From: Spirosoma sp. KCTC 42546
Lineage (GTDB): Bacteria > Bacteroidota > Bacteroidia > Cytophagales > Spirosomataceae
Assembly: GCF_006965485.1 (NCBI RefSeq)
Contig: NZ_CP041360.1
Coordinates: 2,356,001 to 2,420,000 of the forward strand
Direction of reading: 5' to 3'
Length of the DNA stretch: 64,000 nt
Position 1 is the first letter of the stretch. Each line of letters starts with the position of its first letter. Positions 36,495 to 46,551 of the stretch are shown here, in pieces. The notes under the pieces were generated by a model, which was not told where the DNA came from, did not search any database, and saw nothing but the letters and a program-made list of their open reading frames with translations. A program made the position numbers and the translations under genes.

Positions 36495-37736
36495 TCAAAT
36501 CAGTAATCCAGCCAGCGTTGCTGACATATAGCTGGCTAATGTACCACAGATAAGGGCTTTGAACCCTAATTTGGCCAGGTCGCTCCGACGCTTGGGGGCC
36601 AACTCACCAATACCTCCCACCTGAATGGCAATAGAGCTAAAATTGGCAAATCCGCAGAGTGCAAAACTAACAATGGCAATTGTTTTAGGGTCGAGAGTGG
36701 ATTTGACTTTCACTAATTCTAAGTAGGCAACAAACTCGTTTACAACCATTTTTGTCCCCATTAACGACCCCGCAACCTGTATATCTTTACCAGGAACCCC
36801 CATTGCCCAGGCAAATACAGAGAATACTTTCCCCAGTAAAAAATTCATGCTTAGGTAGTCTATTCCTAATACATAGAATCCAAGGTGAAACAGTAAACTG
36901 TCAATTAAGGCAATGAGTGCAATGAAGCCAATAAGCATGGCAATTACGTTGAATCCTACTTTCAGGCCTTCGCTGGCACCGGAAGCAATTGCATCGAGCA
37001 GGTTAGCGTGGACCTTCTTAATTTCAACTTTCACGGTTCCCTGTGTTTCCGAAACCTTTGTTTCGGGCATTACAATTTTGCTGATCACCAGAGCCCCTGG
37101 CGCAGCCATGATACTGGCTGCTAACAGATACGGAGCCGGTACGCCCAAGGAGATATAAACAGCCAATACTCCACCGGCTATACAGGCAAAAGAGCCTGTC
37201 ATACTGGCCAGTAGTTCGGAGTTGGTCATGCCGTTCAAATACGGTTTAATCATGATCTGGGCTTCTACCTGACCCACAAAGGTACTTGCCACGTTCGAGA
37301 GCGCTTCAGCTCCACTTACGCCAAGCAGCCACTTCATAGCGCGAGCCATAACGGCAACTACACGCTGCATAATGCCTAAATGGTAAAAAATATTGACCAG
37401 AACGGCCACAAAAATAATTGTCGGAATGACCTTGAAGAAGAAAATAAAGTTGTTTTCTGGACCGAAGGCCTTTGTCAGAACATCGGGTTTGACCAGCGAT
37501 GAGAAAACAAACTCAGCGCCTTTGTTGGCTTTTTGTAAAAGGCGGTCAACATAAAAGCCGAGTGCCTGAAAGAGGTTGCTTCCAAATTCGGTTTTTAGAA
37601 CAAATAAGGCCAGCCCGAACTGGAGACCTAATCCTACGCCAACAGTGCGGTAATTAATTGCTTTTCGGTTATCAGAGAGAGCGTAGGCGATGCCCAGAAT
37701 TAAAACAATGCCAATCAGGCCGGTAAAACGATCCAT
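36495..37736 (-). CDS. nupC: Concentrative nucleoside transporter (NupC/CNT family)
   Basis: 413 residues with about ten membrane helices. The CNT signature is clear: GVSGAEALSNVASTFVGQVE followed by AQIMIKPYL, and later VNEFVAYLEL and FALCGFANFSSIAIQVGG. It imports nucleosides with protons or sodium. It lies between ppk1 and the acyl-CoA synthetase gene on the same strand and ends in its own terminator. The 24-bp palindrome upstream separates it from ppk1. Confidence 0.93.
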   Translation of the reverse strand: MDRFTGLIGIVLILGIAYALSDNRKAINYRTVGVGLGLQFGLALFVLKTEFGSNLFQALGFYVDRLLQKANKGAEFVFSSLVKPDVLTKAFGPENNFIFFFKVIPTIIFVAVLVNIFYHLGIMQRVVAVMARAMKWLLGVSGAEALSNVASTFVGQVEAQIMIKPYLNGMTNSELLASMTGSFACIAGGVLAVYISLGVPAPYLLAASIMAAPGALVISKIVMPETKVSETQGTVKVEIKKVHANLLDAIASGASEGLKVGFNVIAMLIGFIALIALIDSLLFHLGFYVLGIDYLSMNFLLGKVFSVFAWAMGVPGKDIQVAGSLMGTKMVVNEFVAYLELVKVKSTLDPKTIAIVSFALCGFANFSSIAIQVGGIGELAPKRRSDLAKLGFKALICGTLASYMSATLAGLLI

Positions 37737-37816
37737 TCAGTGATGATGAAATTACAGTTAGGTGGGCTAAGATACAAAAAGAAGCACACTACGAGTCCAC
37801 CCTAAAGAGAACAAAA

Positions 37817-37867
37817 TGAAAACTGGCTGATTTAACGAATATTATTCGTTAAATCAGCCAGTTTTCA
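37817..37867. terminator. Perfect 24-bp palindrome after ppk1, terminator-like
   Basis: TGAAAACTGGCTGATTTAAC and onward at 37817-37840 pairs without mismatch with 37844-37867; the loop is ATT. On the minus strand a T-rich run (TTTTCATTTTG) follows the stem. It differs in type from the IPE family (small loop, no repeat units) and probably ends the ppk1 transcript. Confidence 0.75.
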
Positions 37868-37965
37868 TTAGCCATATTTTGCTTAGATGAGGGTGGTCAG
37901 TATAGGCAAAATGTATGACTATGGATTGAGAATCGCATGAGGTCTCTGCAAAATTCATCTGCCCC

Positions 37966-40314
37966 TTAAATATCCGCAATAGCGCGTTCGGCACCTTCCT
38001 GATATTCTTCTTCAATTTTAGCGACCTCTGCTGGTTTAATCTCTGGGTCGAATAGCCGGGCTTCAATTGCCTCTTTCTCCGTCACATCGAAAAAACGCTG
38101 GTGCATATTGAATGGCTCACCACCTTCGGGTACCTCGCACTTCTGAAAATCCCCGTCTTCTTTCAATTCGTAGGAATTGACATTGTCGAGCAGGTTGTAT
38201 TTCAGGATCAGAATAGCTTGCTGTTTCACCCGTAAATCTGCCAGGTAAAACAGCGACTCGATACGTCGGTCGAAACTGCGCACCATGACATCGGCACTAC
38301 CACTATATACCTTTGGGTCGCCGTTGTTGTGAAAATAATAAATACGGGTGTGTTCTAGAAAATCGCCGACAATAGATCGTACGGTGATGTGTTCGCTCAA
38401 TCCCTCCCGCTGCGGGCGCAGGCAGCAAATACTTCGCACAATGAGCCGAATGGGTACGCCAGCCTGTGAAGCCTTGTATAATTCGTCAATGACCTGTTTG
38501 TCTTCCAGCGAGTTGACTTTAATACAGATACCACTGGGCAGATCGCGTTTGGCATTTTCAGCTTCCAGCCGGATAAGCCGAACCAACTGATCGCGCATAT
38601 CACGCGGGGCCGTAATCAGGTATTGGTATTCGTTGGGTAATGAGTGGCCTGTGATTACATTGAAAAACTCCGAAATATCGTGTGTATACGTCTCATTGGT
38701 CGTCAACAGGCCAATATCGGTATAGAGTTTCGAGGTATCTTCATTATAATTACCCGTGGCCATGTGGGCATAACGCACAACCCGACTCCCCTCACTACGC
38801 ACAACCAGTAACAGCTTGGTGTGCGTTTTGAAACGGCTAATGCCATAGATCACAAAGCACCCGGCTTTCTGTAAGCGCTGTGCTTCTCGGATGTTATTTT
38901 CTTCGTCGAAACGGGCTTTTACTTCGAATAAAACGGATACGTGCTTACCATTTTCAGCCGCTTTCAAGAGGGCTTCGGTGATGCGTGAGCGTTTCGCCAG
39001 CCGGTAGACCGTAATTTTGATCGCCAGTACATTTGGGTCTTCCGCTGCCTGTTCGAGCAGTTGCAGTACGGGCTCGAAATTGTTGTAAGGGTGATGCAGT
39101 AGTAAATCTCGCTGCTTGATCGTTTCAAAAATATCGTCCGTTTTTTCGCGAGTAAAGCCTAGTGGGAGAACTGGCGCATGAGGACGAGGCATGTCGTCTT
39201 TAAATTCCGGGTGACCGATGATTTGCCAGCATGCCGAAAAGTCAAGCAAACCAGCCGACTCGAAAATATTCAGATCGTCAATTTCCCAGCGTTTTTTAAG
39301 CAGGTTCAACATCCAGGGCGAATTCGTTCTGGATGCAGTGTTCGTATAGGTTTCTACCTCAACGCGTGTGACACGGCCTAAGCGACGATTCTTGATTTTC
39401 TGACGAACTTCATCAATAAAATCGACTTCGTCGTCATCATTTTCATCCAGTGTGAAATCACCGTTACGCGTGATACGAAACAGATTTACCGATAGGATTT
39501 CGACGTTGCGGTAGAGCTTTTTAATATTGTGCCGAACGATTTCTTCAATCGGTAAAAAGAGAATAGTATCCTCTCGCTCAAAGGACAGAAATCGTGGTAA
39601 ATTGGCCGGAATTTGTACAAACGATAAGCGTTGACGGTCATCTTCATCATCTGAATGCTGATTCTGCATATCGATGCTATCGGGACTCTGCGTGACGACT
39701 CCGAAGATAAGCACTTTGGCCAGTAACACCGGGAATGTGTGCGTATAATCGTACAACATTGGTGTTAGCGTTGGGTAAATGGCCCGGTCGAAATAATCGG
39801 TTGCTTCAGTACGCTCCTCAGCATTCAAATCGTTGTACGTAACTAGCTGAAGACCATTTTCACTAAACAGTGGTAGTAGTTGTTCTGTAAAAACAGTTTG
39901 CTGGTCCTGACAGAGTTGATGAGCTGCCGTAAATAAAGCTTTTCGGAAAGGTACTTCACGAAGCCCGGAATAATCGACGCGTTGTTTATGATAATCCAGG
40001 TAATTGTACAAACTCCCAACGCGAATCATAAAAAACTCATCGAGATTTGAGGCCGAAATTGCCAGAAACTTCAACCGTTCCATGAGCGTTCGGTGCGGGC
40101 TACGCGCCTGATCCAGAACACGTTCGTTAAATTTAAGCCAGCTTAAATCACGGCTGAGGTAATCGCTTTGATCAATTACACTGCTTACTTTTTCACTAAC
40201 TTTTGCCATTTTATCAGTGACCTGGGCGGTGGTAGTTGACTGACGGTGTGTAAACCGGGAAACTAAATTGCCCAATATAGTTCGGTTCGGATTCAGGGAA
40301 TAACGCATACTCAT
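37966..40314 (-). CDS. ppk1: Polyphosphate kinase 1
   Basis: 782 residues from the ATG at 40314, somewhat longer at the N-terminus than usual (about 690-700); an internal start near RDLSWLKF is possible. It polymerises the gamma phosphate of ATP to inorganic polyphosphate. RDLSWLKFNERVLDQA opens the N domain; the phosphorylated histidine is in VVRYAHMATGNYNED; KTHTKLLLVVR and the second motif SGSADVMVRSFDRRIE are present. It lies downstream of gyrB's terminator. With PafA and GDPD it forms a phosphate-handling set. Confidence 0.95.
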   Translation of the reverse strand: MSMRYSLNPNRTILGNLVSRFTHRQSTTTAQVTDKMAKVSEKVSSVIDQSDYLSRDLSWLKFNERVLDQARSPHRTLMERLKFLAISASNLDEFFMIRVGSLYNYLDYHKQRVDYSGLREVPFRKALFTAAHQLCQDQQTVFTEQLLPLFSENGLQLVTYNDLNAEERTEATDYFDRAIYPTLTPMLYDYTHTFPVLLAKVLIFGVVTQSPDSIDMQNQHSDDEDDRQRLSFVQIPANLPRFLSFEREDTILFLPIEEIVRHNIKKLYRNVEILSVNLFRITRNGDFTLDENDDDEVDFIDEVRQKIKNRRLGRVTRVEVETYTNTASRTNSPWMLNLLKKRWEIDDLNIFESAGLLDFSACWQIIGHPEFKDDMPRPHAPVLPLGFTREKTDDIFETIKQRDLLLHHPYNNFEPVLQLLEQAAEDPNVLAIKITVYRLAKRSRITEALLKAAENGKHVSVLFEVKARFDEENNIREAQRLQKAGCFVIYGISRFKTHTKLLLVVRSEGSRVVRYAHMATGNYNEDTSKLYTDIGLLTTNETYTHDISEFFNVITGHSLPNEYQYLITAPRDMRDQLVRLIRLEAENAKRDLPSGICIKVNSLEDKQVIDELYKASQAGVPIRLIVRSICCLRPQREGLSEHITVRSIVGDFLEHTRIYYFHNNGDPKVYSGSADVMVRSFDRRIESLFYLADLRVKQQAILILKYNLLDNVNSYELKEDGDFQKCEVPEGGEPFNMHQRFFDVTEKEAIEARLFDPEIKPAEVAKIEEEYQEGAERAIADI

Positions 40315-40333
40315 TTCAAACTTTGAAGTACAA

Positions 40334-40362
40334 CAAAAAAGCGGACTAAAAAGCCCGCTTTA
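40334..40362 (-). terminator. Intrinsic terminator of gyrB
   Basis: On the minus strand a hairpin of AAAGCGGGC with GTCCGCTTT and a T-run (TTTTTTG) follows the gyrB stop. It sits between gyrB and ppk1. Confidence 0.85.
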
Positions 40363-40375
40363 TGTTATCATTCGG

Positions 40376-42697
<2,322 letters not shown>

Positions 42698-42728
42698 ATC
42701 AAGCCGAATCAGATTGATTCGGCTTGAT
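42698..42728 (-). terminator. Intrinsic terminator of the small unknown gene
   Basis: ATCAAGCCGAATCA pairs perfectly with TGATTCGGCTTGAT around a 3-base loop, and TTGTTTT follows on the minus strand. Confidence 0.92.
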
Positions 42729-42749
42729 AAAAGGCAGAAAAAGTACTGA

Positions 42750-43154
42750 TTAATCTTCGGGGTATGGAATATACACAAAGCCCGCAAAATCGCCGTGCAC
42801 GACGAATAAACAGCAATATTCATCAGGCTTTTTATAGTTTTCCTTCCACAAGTCAATTGAGTCCTCGCCGATGAGTTCGCGTTGAATAAACTCATCCAGA
42901 AAAGAGGCTTTGTAATTCCATTTATTCTCCAGTTCATCGGCCGCGATGAGCACTTGCCCTATCGGAACATCCCGGCGTGATGCGACAAAAACAGGATACT
43001 CTGAAAAGCCGCGCTTACGAATCTGATAGGACGCTTCTTTAAGCTGATCGGATACCTTCACGAAATCCGACGAAATTGTTCCCATCAACTCTTTATTGAC
43101 ATCGTACGAGTTGGCGTCGTCGAGGAGGGTATTTTCGTTGCTATGGTTAATCAT
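42750..43154 (-). CDS. Small conserved protein of unknown function
   Basis: 134 residues, soluble, no signal peptide or membrane helix. The N-terminal third is acidic and helical (NENTLLDDANSYDVNKELM, then DFVKVSDQLKEASYQIRKRG). The C-terminal part alternates strands and has FPVFV-like, EYCCLFVVHGDFAGFVYIPY motifs with two adjacent cysteines. I do not recognise a family. It lies between ald and gyrB on the same strand with its own strong terminator, so it is probably expressed; palindrome IPE-19 forms its leader. Confidence 0.7.
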   Translation of the reverse strand: MINHSNENTLLDDANSYDVNKELMGTISSDFVKVSDQLKEASYQIRKRGFSEYPVFVASRRDVPIGQVLIAADELENKWNYKASFLDEFIQRELIGEDSIDLWKENYKKPDEYCCLFVVHGDFAGFVYIPYPED

Positions 43155-43169
43155 GGGAAGAAAGTTTGT

Positions 43170-43243
43170 AGTTTGACGTTTATAGTTTGAGGTTTGTAGT
43201 TAGCAGCAGTTAACTACAAACCTCAAACTATAAACGTCAAACT
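43170..43243. repeat. Intergenic palindrome IPE-19
   Basis: A perfect 33-bp stem (43170-43202 with 43211-43243) and an 8-base loop. Arms are made of GTTTGACGTTTATAGTTTGA units. It fills most of the 91-base gap between ald and the small unknown gene; an extra GTTTGTA unit precedes the left arm. Confidence 0.97.
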
Positions 43244-43245
43244 TC

Positions 43246-44457
43246 TTAGAATCGGGCGGCCAGCAAGAGGTCTAAATCTTTAAAACGCAGGTTGAACTTG
43301 CGGGCGATGTAGGCATTGGTGAGCGTTCCCTTATGGGTATAAACACCTTTCATAAACCAACGGTTCGCATACATCATCTGTTCAATGCCGCCCGTTGTTC
43401 CGGTTTCCAGCAAGAACGGTAAGAAGATGTTGCTCAGAGCCATACTCGCCGTGTAAGCAACACGAGCGGCAATATTGGGAACACAGTAGTGAATAACACC
43501 CATGTGCTTATAGGTGGGCTGTTTGTGGGTCGTCATGCGCGACGTCTCGAAATTGCCACCCTGATCTATTGACACGTCGATAATAACCGACTCCGGTTTC
43601 ATCCGACTGATCATTTCCTCCGTAACAACCACCGGACTAAGACCATCCTCAGCCCTCATTGCCCCAATCACGACATCGGCCCGCTGAATGGCTTCGGCCA
43701 TGGTATCGGTGTCGATGATGGAGGTGTAAACGTGTTGTCCGACGGCATATTTGAGCCGTTGTAATTTGTACAGATGCTTGTCGAATACCTTTACATCGGC
43801 ACCCATACCGAGCGCCATGCGGATCGCGTATTCGGTTACGGTTCCAGCTCCGAGCATGACGACTTTAGTTGGGGGAACGCCCGTGATGCCGCCCAGAATA
43901 ATCCCCCGACCATTATCGGCGTTGCTGAGGTATTCACCTGCAATGAGCATGACAGTGCTGCCCGCAATCTCACTCATCGACCGGATAACGGGTAAGCCAC
44001 CACTCTGATCTTCAATGTATTCGTAGCCAAACGCAGTCAGGTTCTTACTCAGCATTTTCTCGAAGTAAGCTTTGTCGTGCGACGGCAGGTTCAGCGCCGA
44101 AATGACTGTACTACCCGATTGAATGTGCTCGAACTCATCCTCGACAAGTGGCTCAATTTTCAGGATAAGATTAGCCTCGTAGACTTCTTTGGGCGATTGG
44201 GCAATCTGTGCACCCGCTTCGCTGTATTCATGATCCGGAAATTTGGCTTTTTCCCCCGCGTTTTTCTCCACAATCACATTGTGGCCATTTCGAACCAGAA
44301 TTGCCACTGCTTCGGGTGTGAGCGCAATGCGGTTTTCCTGAAGCGATACTTCTTTGGGTAATCCAATAAGCAGGCCGTTTCGGCTGGTTTTTACCGCCAG
44401 CGGAGCTTCTTTTGGATACAGGGCCGTTTGCTTGGCCAATTCCTCAAATCCAGTCAA
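43246..44457 (-). CDS. ald: Alanine dehydrogenase
   Basis: 403 residues. It interconverts alanine and pyruvate with NAD. IGLPKEVSLQENRIALTPEAV gives the N-terminal substrate site (R, K); the NAD-binding loop is VVMLGAGTVTEYAIRMALGMG. The motif VIDVSIDQGGNFETSR is typical for Ald and the related transhydrogenase alpha subunit. The start is a TTG at 44457: the only upstream options before a stop are non-standard codons. A 23-residue N-terminal extension before the family start is seen, as in other Cytophagales. IPE-20 forms its leader, with tsaE upstream. Confidence 0.9.
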   Translation of the reverse strand: MTGFEELAKQTALYPKEAPLAVKTSRNGLLIGLPKEVSLQENRIALTPEAVAILVRNGHNVIVEKNAGEKAKFPDHEYSEAGAQIAQSPKEVYEANLILKIEPLVEDEFEHIQSGSTVISALNLPSHDKAYFEKMLSKNLTAFGYEYIEDQSGGLPVIRSMSEIAGSTVMLIAGEYLSNADNGRGIILGGITGVPPTKVVMLGAGTVTEYAIRMALGMGADVKVFDKHLYKLQRLKYAVGQHVYTSIIDTDTMAEAIQRADVVIGAMRAEDGLSPVVVTEEMISRMKPESVIIDVSIDQGGNFETSRMTTHKQPTYKHMGVIHYCVPNIAARVAYTASMALSNIFLPFLLETGTTGGIEQMMYANRWFMKGVYTHKGTLTNAYIARKFNLRFKDLDLLLAARF

Positions 44458-44472
44458 TGCTTTGATGTTTAT

Positions 44473-44553
44473 GGTTTACGGTTTATCGTTTATGGTGGGC
44501 TGACGCAAGAATAACTGATGCGTCAGCCCATCGTAAACGGTAAACCGTAAACT
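44473..44553. repeat. Intergenic palindrome IPE-20
   Basis: 35-bp arms (44473-44507 and 44519-44553) matching at 31 positions, made of GGTTTACGGTTTATCG units and ending in the core GGCTGACGCA. It fills most of the gap between tsaE and ald and shares text with IPE-2. Confidence 0.95.
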
Positions 44554-44554
44554 G

Positions 44555-44974
44555 TTAAACTATGTCAGCTTCAACCATTCGATGACCATCTGCGTCTACC
44601 GAAAGTTGAACCTGATAATACATGGAAGGCCAAAGAGACATAATTCGCTCAGGCCATTCAATAAAACAATAATCACCTGATGCGAAATATTCCTCAATGC
44701 CGATGTCCAGCGCTTCAGCTTCGTTTCGGAGCCGGTAACAATCGAAATGATACACGGAATGCCCCTCGTGGGTAGTGTACTCATTGACAATTGAAAACGT
44801 TGGACTCTGTACCGTACTAACAACCCCTAAGGCTCGGCAAAGAGCTTTAATGAGTGTGGTTTTGCCAGCCCCCATCTCGCCGTCTAGTAACCACACCGGC
44901 CGTTGTCGGCCTTCAGCGAGTAGCTGATGGGCTACTGTATCGAGTTCGTCGAGATGGTCAAAATTCAGTGTCAT
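44555..44974 (-). CDS. tsaE: tRNA threonylcarbamoyladenosine biosynthesis ATPase TsaE
   Basis: 139 residues, normal size. TsaE hydrolyses ATP to reset the TsaBD complex that makes t6A37 on tRNA. The Walker A motif GEMGAGKTT near residues 31-39, SPTFSIVNEY and HFDCYRL, then IEWPERI near the end, match the family. Its stop lies 2 bases from the IPE-20 right arm. It is upstream of ald on the same strand. Confidence 0.96.
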   Translation of the reverse strand: MTLNFDHLDELDTVAHQLLAEGRQRPVWLLDGEMGAGKTTLIKALCRALGVVSTVQSPTFSIVNEYTTHEGHSVYHFDCYRLRNEAEALDIGIEEYFASGDYCFIEWPERIMSLWPSMYYQVQLSVDADGHRMVEADIV

Positions 44975-45072
44975 AGGCTTGCGAACGTACTAGCCTGCAA
45001 AGATACAGATTTTAGATCGTCTACTTCGTTCTTGTAGGTTGACTTAGTGCATGATTGTACTGATTTGGAAAC

Positions 45073-45114
45073 AAAAACGGGCAATGAGTAAGTCTCGCTT
45101 GCTCATTGCCCGTT
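45073..45114 (-). terminator. Intrinsic terminator of the distal SusD-like gene
   Basis: A 13-bp stem (AACGGGCAATGAG with CTCATTGCCCGTT). Read on the minus strand it ends in a T-run, downstream of the susD-like stop at 45161. Confidence 0.92.
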
Positions 45115-45118
45115 AGAC

Positions 45119-45151
45119 AACTTCCCGAAAGTTCTAAACTTTCAGGAAGTT
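45119..45151. repeat. Second hairpin between SusD-like gene and terminator
   Basis: AACTTCCCGAAAGTT pairs with AACTTTCAGGAAGTT at 14 of 15 positions around a CTA loop. It lies between the stop codon and the terminator and may protect the 3' end. Confidence 0.8.
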
Positions 45152-45160
45152 CAATGATCG

Positions 45161-46543
45161 CTAATATCCTTGATTTTGAGGAAAAGTCGTCTTGTTGTTG
45201 TAAACATCAATTTCCGATTGCGGAATGGGATACACTACGCGGTAATCAGGCATGGTGATGCCCGTTACTTTGATAGCCGCTACCGCAGTTCCCGTACGAA
45301 TGAGATCGAACCAACGGTCGCTTTCCAAGGCAAGTTCCAGTCGACGTTCATTAATAACGGCCGTCTGGAAAGCATCTTTCGTGGCGAGTTGCGCACTCGT
45401 ATAAGCCGTAACGCCTGCCCGTGTTCGTACGCGATTTAACGCTTTAAAGGCGTCACCATCTGCCTGATAACCAACCTGATTGAGTGCTTCGGCATAGAGC
45501 AGTAACACATCGGCATAGCGTAAGACCGGGAAATCGTTACCCACATCATTCGTTGACGAAAGCTCGTCATAGAACTTTCTGGGAACGGCATTTATACTAC
45601 TGGGAACGGGCACCATGACCGTTAGCGGAAGCCGCTTATCACCAGCCGGGTAAGCCGCCCGCAACGATGGCTCAATGGGGTCGCCAATGCTGGTGCCGAA
45701 CCAGGAACCGTGGCCTTCGCCAATGGTACCACCTTTTTTAAATTTGACAGAAAACAGCAGTTCCGCATTGTTCTTGTTCGTTACCGAAAACACATCGGCA
45801 ATATTCGGAAGCAGTTGATAGGTAGTCCCATTCGCCAGATCTTTCAGCGTCGAAACGGCCAGATCATACTTCTTTTCGGTTACGTACACCTTGCCAAGCA
45901 GACCGGTTGCTGCCCCTGAGGTTGCACGACCGATATCATTGCCTGTGTAGGTTGCGGGTAAACCAGCCGCGGCTGCAATCAGATCTTTTTCAATAGCCGC
46001 GTAGATGTCGGTAACTTCATTCCGAATGTAGGAACGAGCTTCGGTAGTTGTTCCCGCTGTGAGAACCAGGGGCACTTTGCCCCATAAACGCACCAGATTG
46101 AAATACGACAGCGCTCGAATAAACTGAGCTTCCCCTTTGTAGCGAGCTTTCAGGGCAGCATCCATCGTAACTGCGTCGATCTTGTCCAGAATCAGATTAG
46201 ACCGGTTAATACCTGTATAAAGGCTGCCCCAGGTATCGCGTAGAACGGTGTTCGTGGTTGGTTCGATGAACCGGTCGATGTTGTACCGAAGTCCCGAACC
46301 CGACGACGGGTCGTTATCAAGAACATTATCGCTCCGAGCCTCCACAATTGTATTGTAATCACCACCATACTGGGTTGAGCTTTGGAGTGCATCGTAGGCA
46401 CCATTCACCGCGTTGTTAAAGTCGGTGGCGGTTTTGTAAAAATTATCGACGTTGGGTTGCGACAGGGGCTTGAGGTCCAGAAAATCTTTCTGGCAGGCTG
46501 TCAGACCCACGAAAGCAGTGAGAAATAAGGCTATCTTTTTCAT
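45161..46543 (-). CDS. SusD/RagB-like outer membrane nutrient-binding lipoprotein (pair 1)
   Basis: 460 residues. Lipoprotein signal with lipobox LTAC (Cys17). The N-terminal FLDLKPLSQPNVDNFYKTATDFNNAVNGAYDAL and the C-terminal RVRTRAGVTAY, FQTAVINERRLELALESDRWFDLIRTG and YPIPQSEIDVY are typical SusD patterns. It caps the SusC-like channel encoded 8 bases upstream and selects the substrate, probably an oligosaccharide. No glycosidase or regulator gene is in the cluster, so the substrate is unknown. Confidence 0.94.
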   Translation of the reverse strand: MKKIALFLTAFVGLTACQKDFLDLKPLSQPNVDNFYKTATDFNNAVNGAYDALQSSTQYGGDYNTIVEARSDNVLDNDPSSGSGLRYNIDRFIEPTTNTVLRDTWGSLYTGINRSNLILDKIDAVTMDAALKARYKGEAQFIRALSYFNLVRLWGKVPLVLTAGTTTEARSYIRNEVTDIYAAIEKDLIAAAAGLPATYTGNDIGRATSGAATGLLGKVYVTEKKYDLAVSTLKDLANGTTYQLLPNIADVFSVTNKNNAELLFSVKFKKGGTIGEGHGSWFGTSIGDPIEPSLRAAYPAGDKRLPLTVMVPVPSSINAVPRKFYDELSSTNDVGNDFPVLRYADVLLLYAEALNQVGYQADGDAFKALNRVRTRAGVTAYTSAQLATKDAFQTAVINERRLELALESDRWFDLIRTGTAVAAIKVTGITMPDYRVVYPIPQSEIDVYNNKTTFPQNQGY

Positions 46544-46551
46544 GGTTGCTA

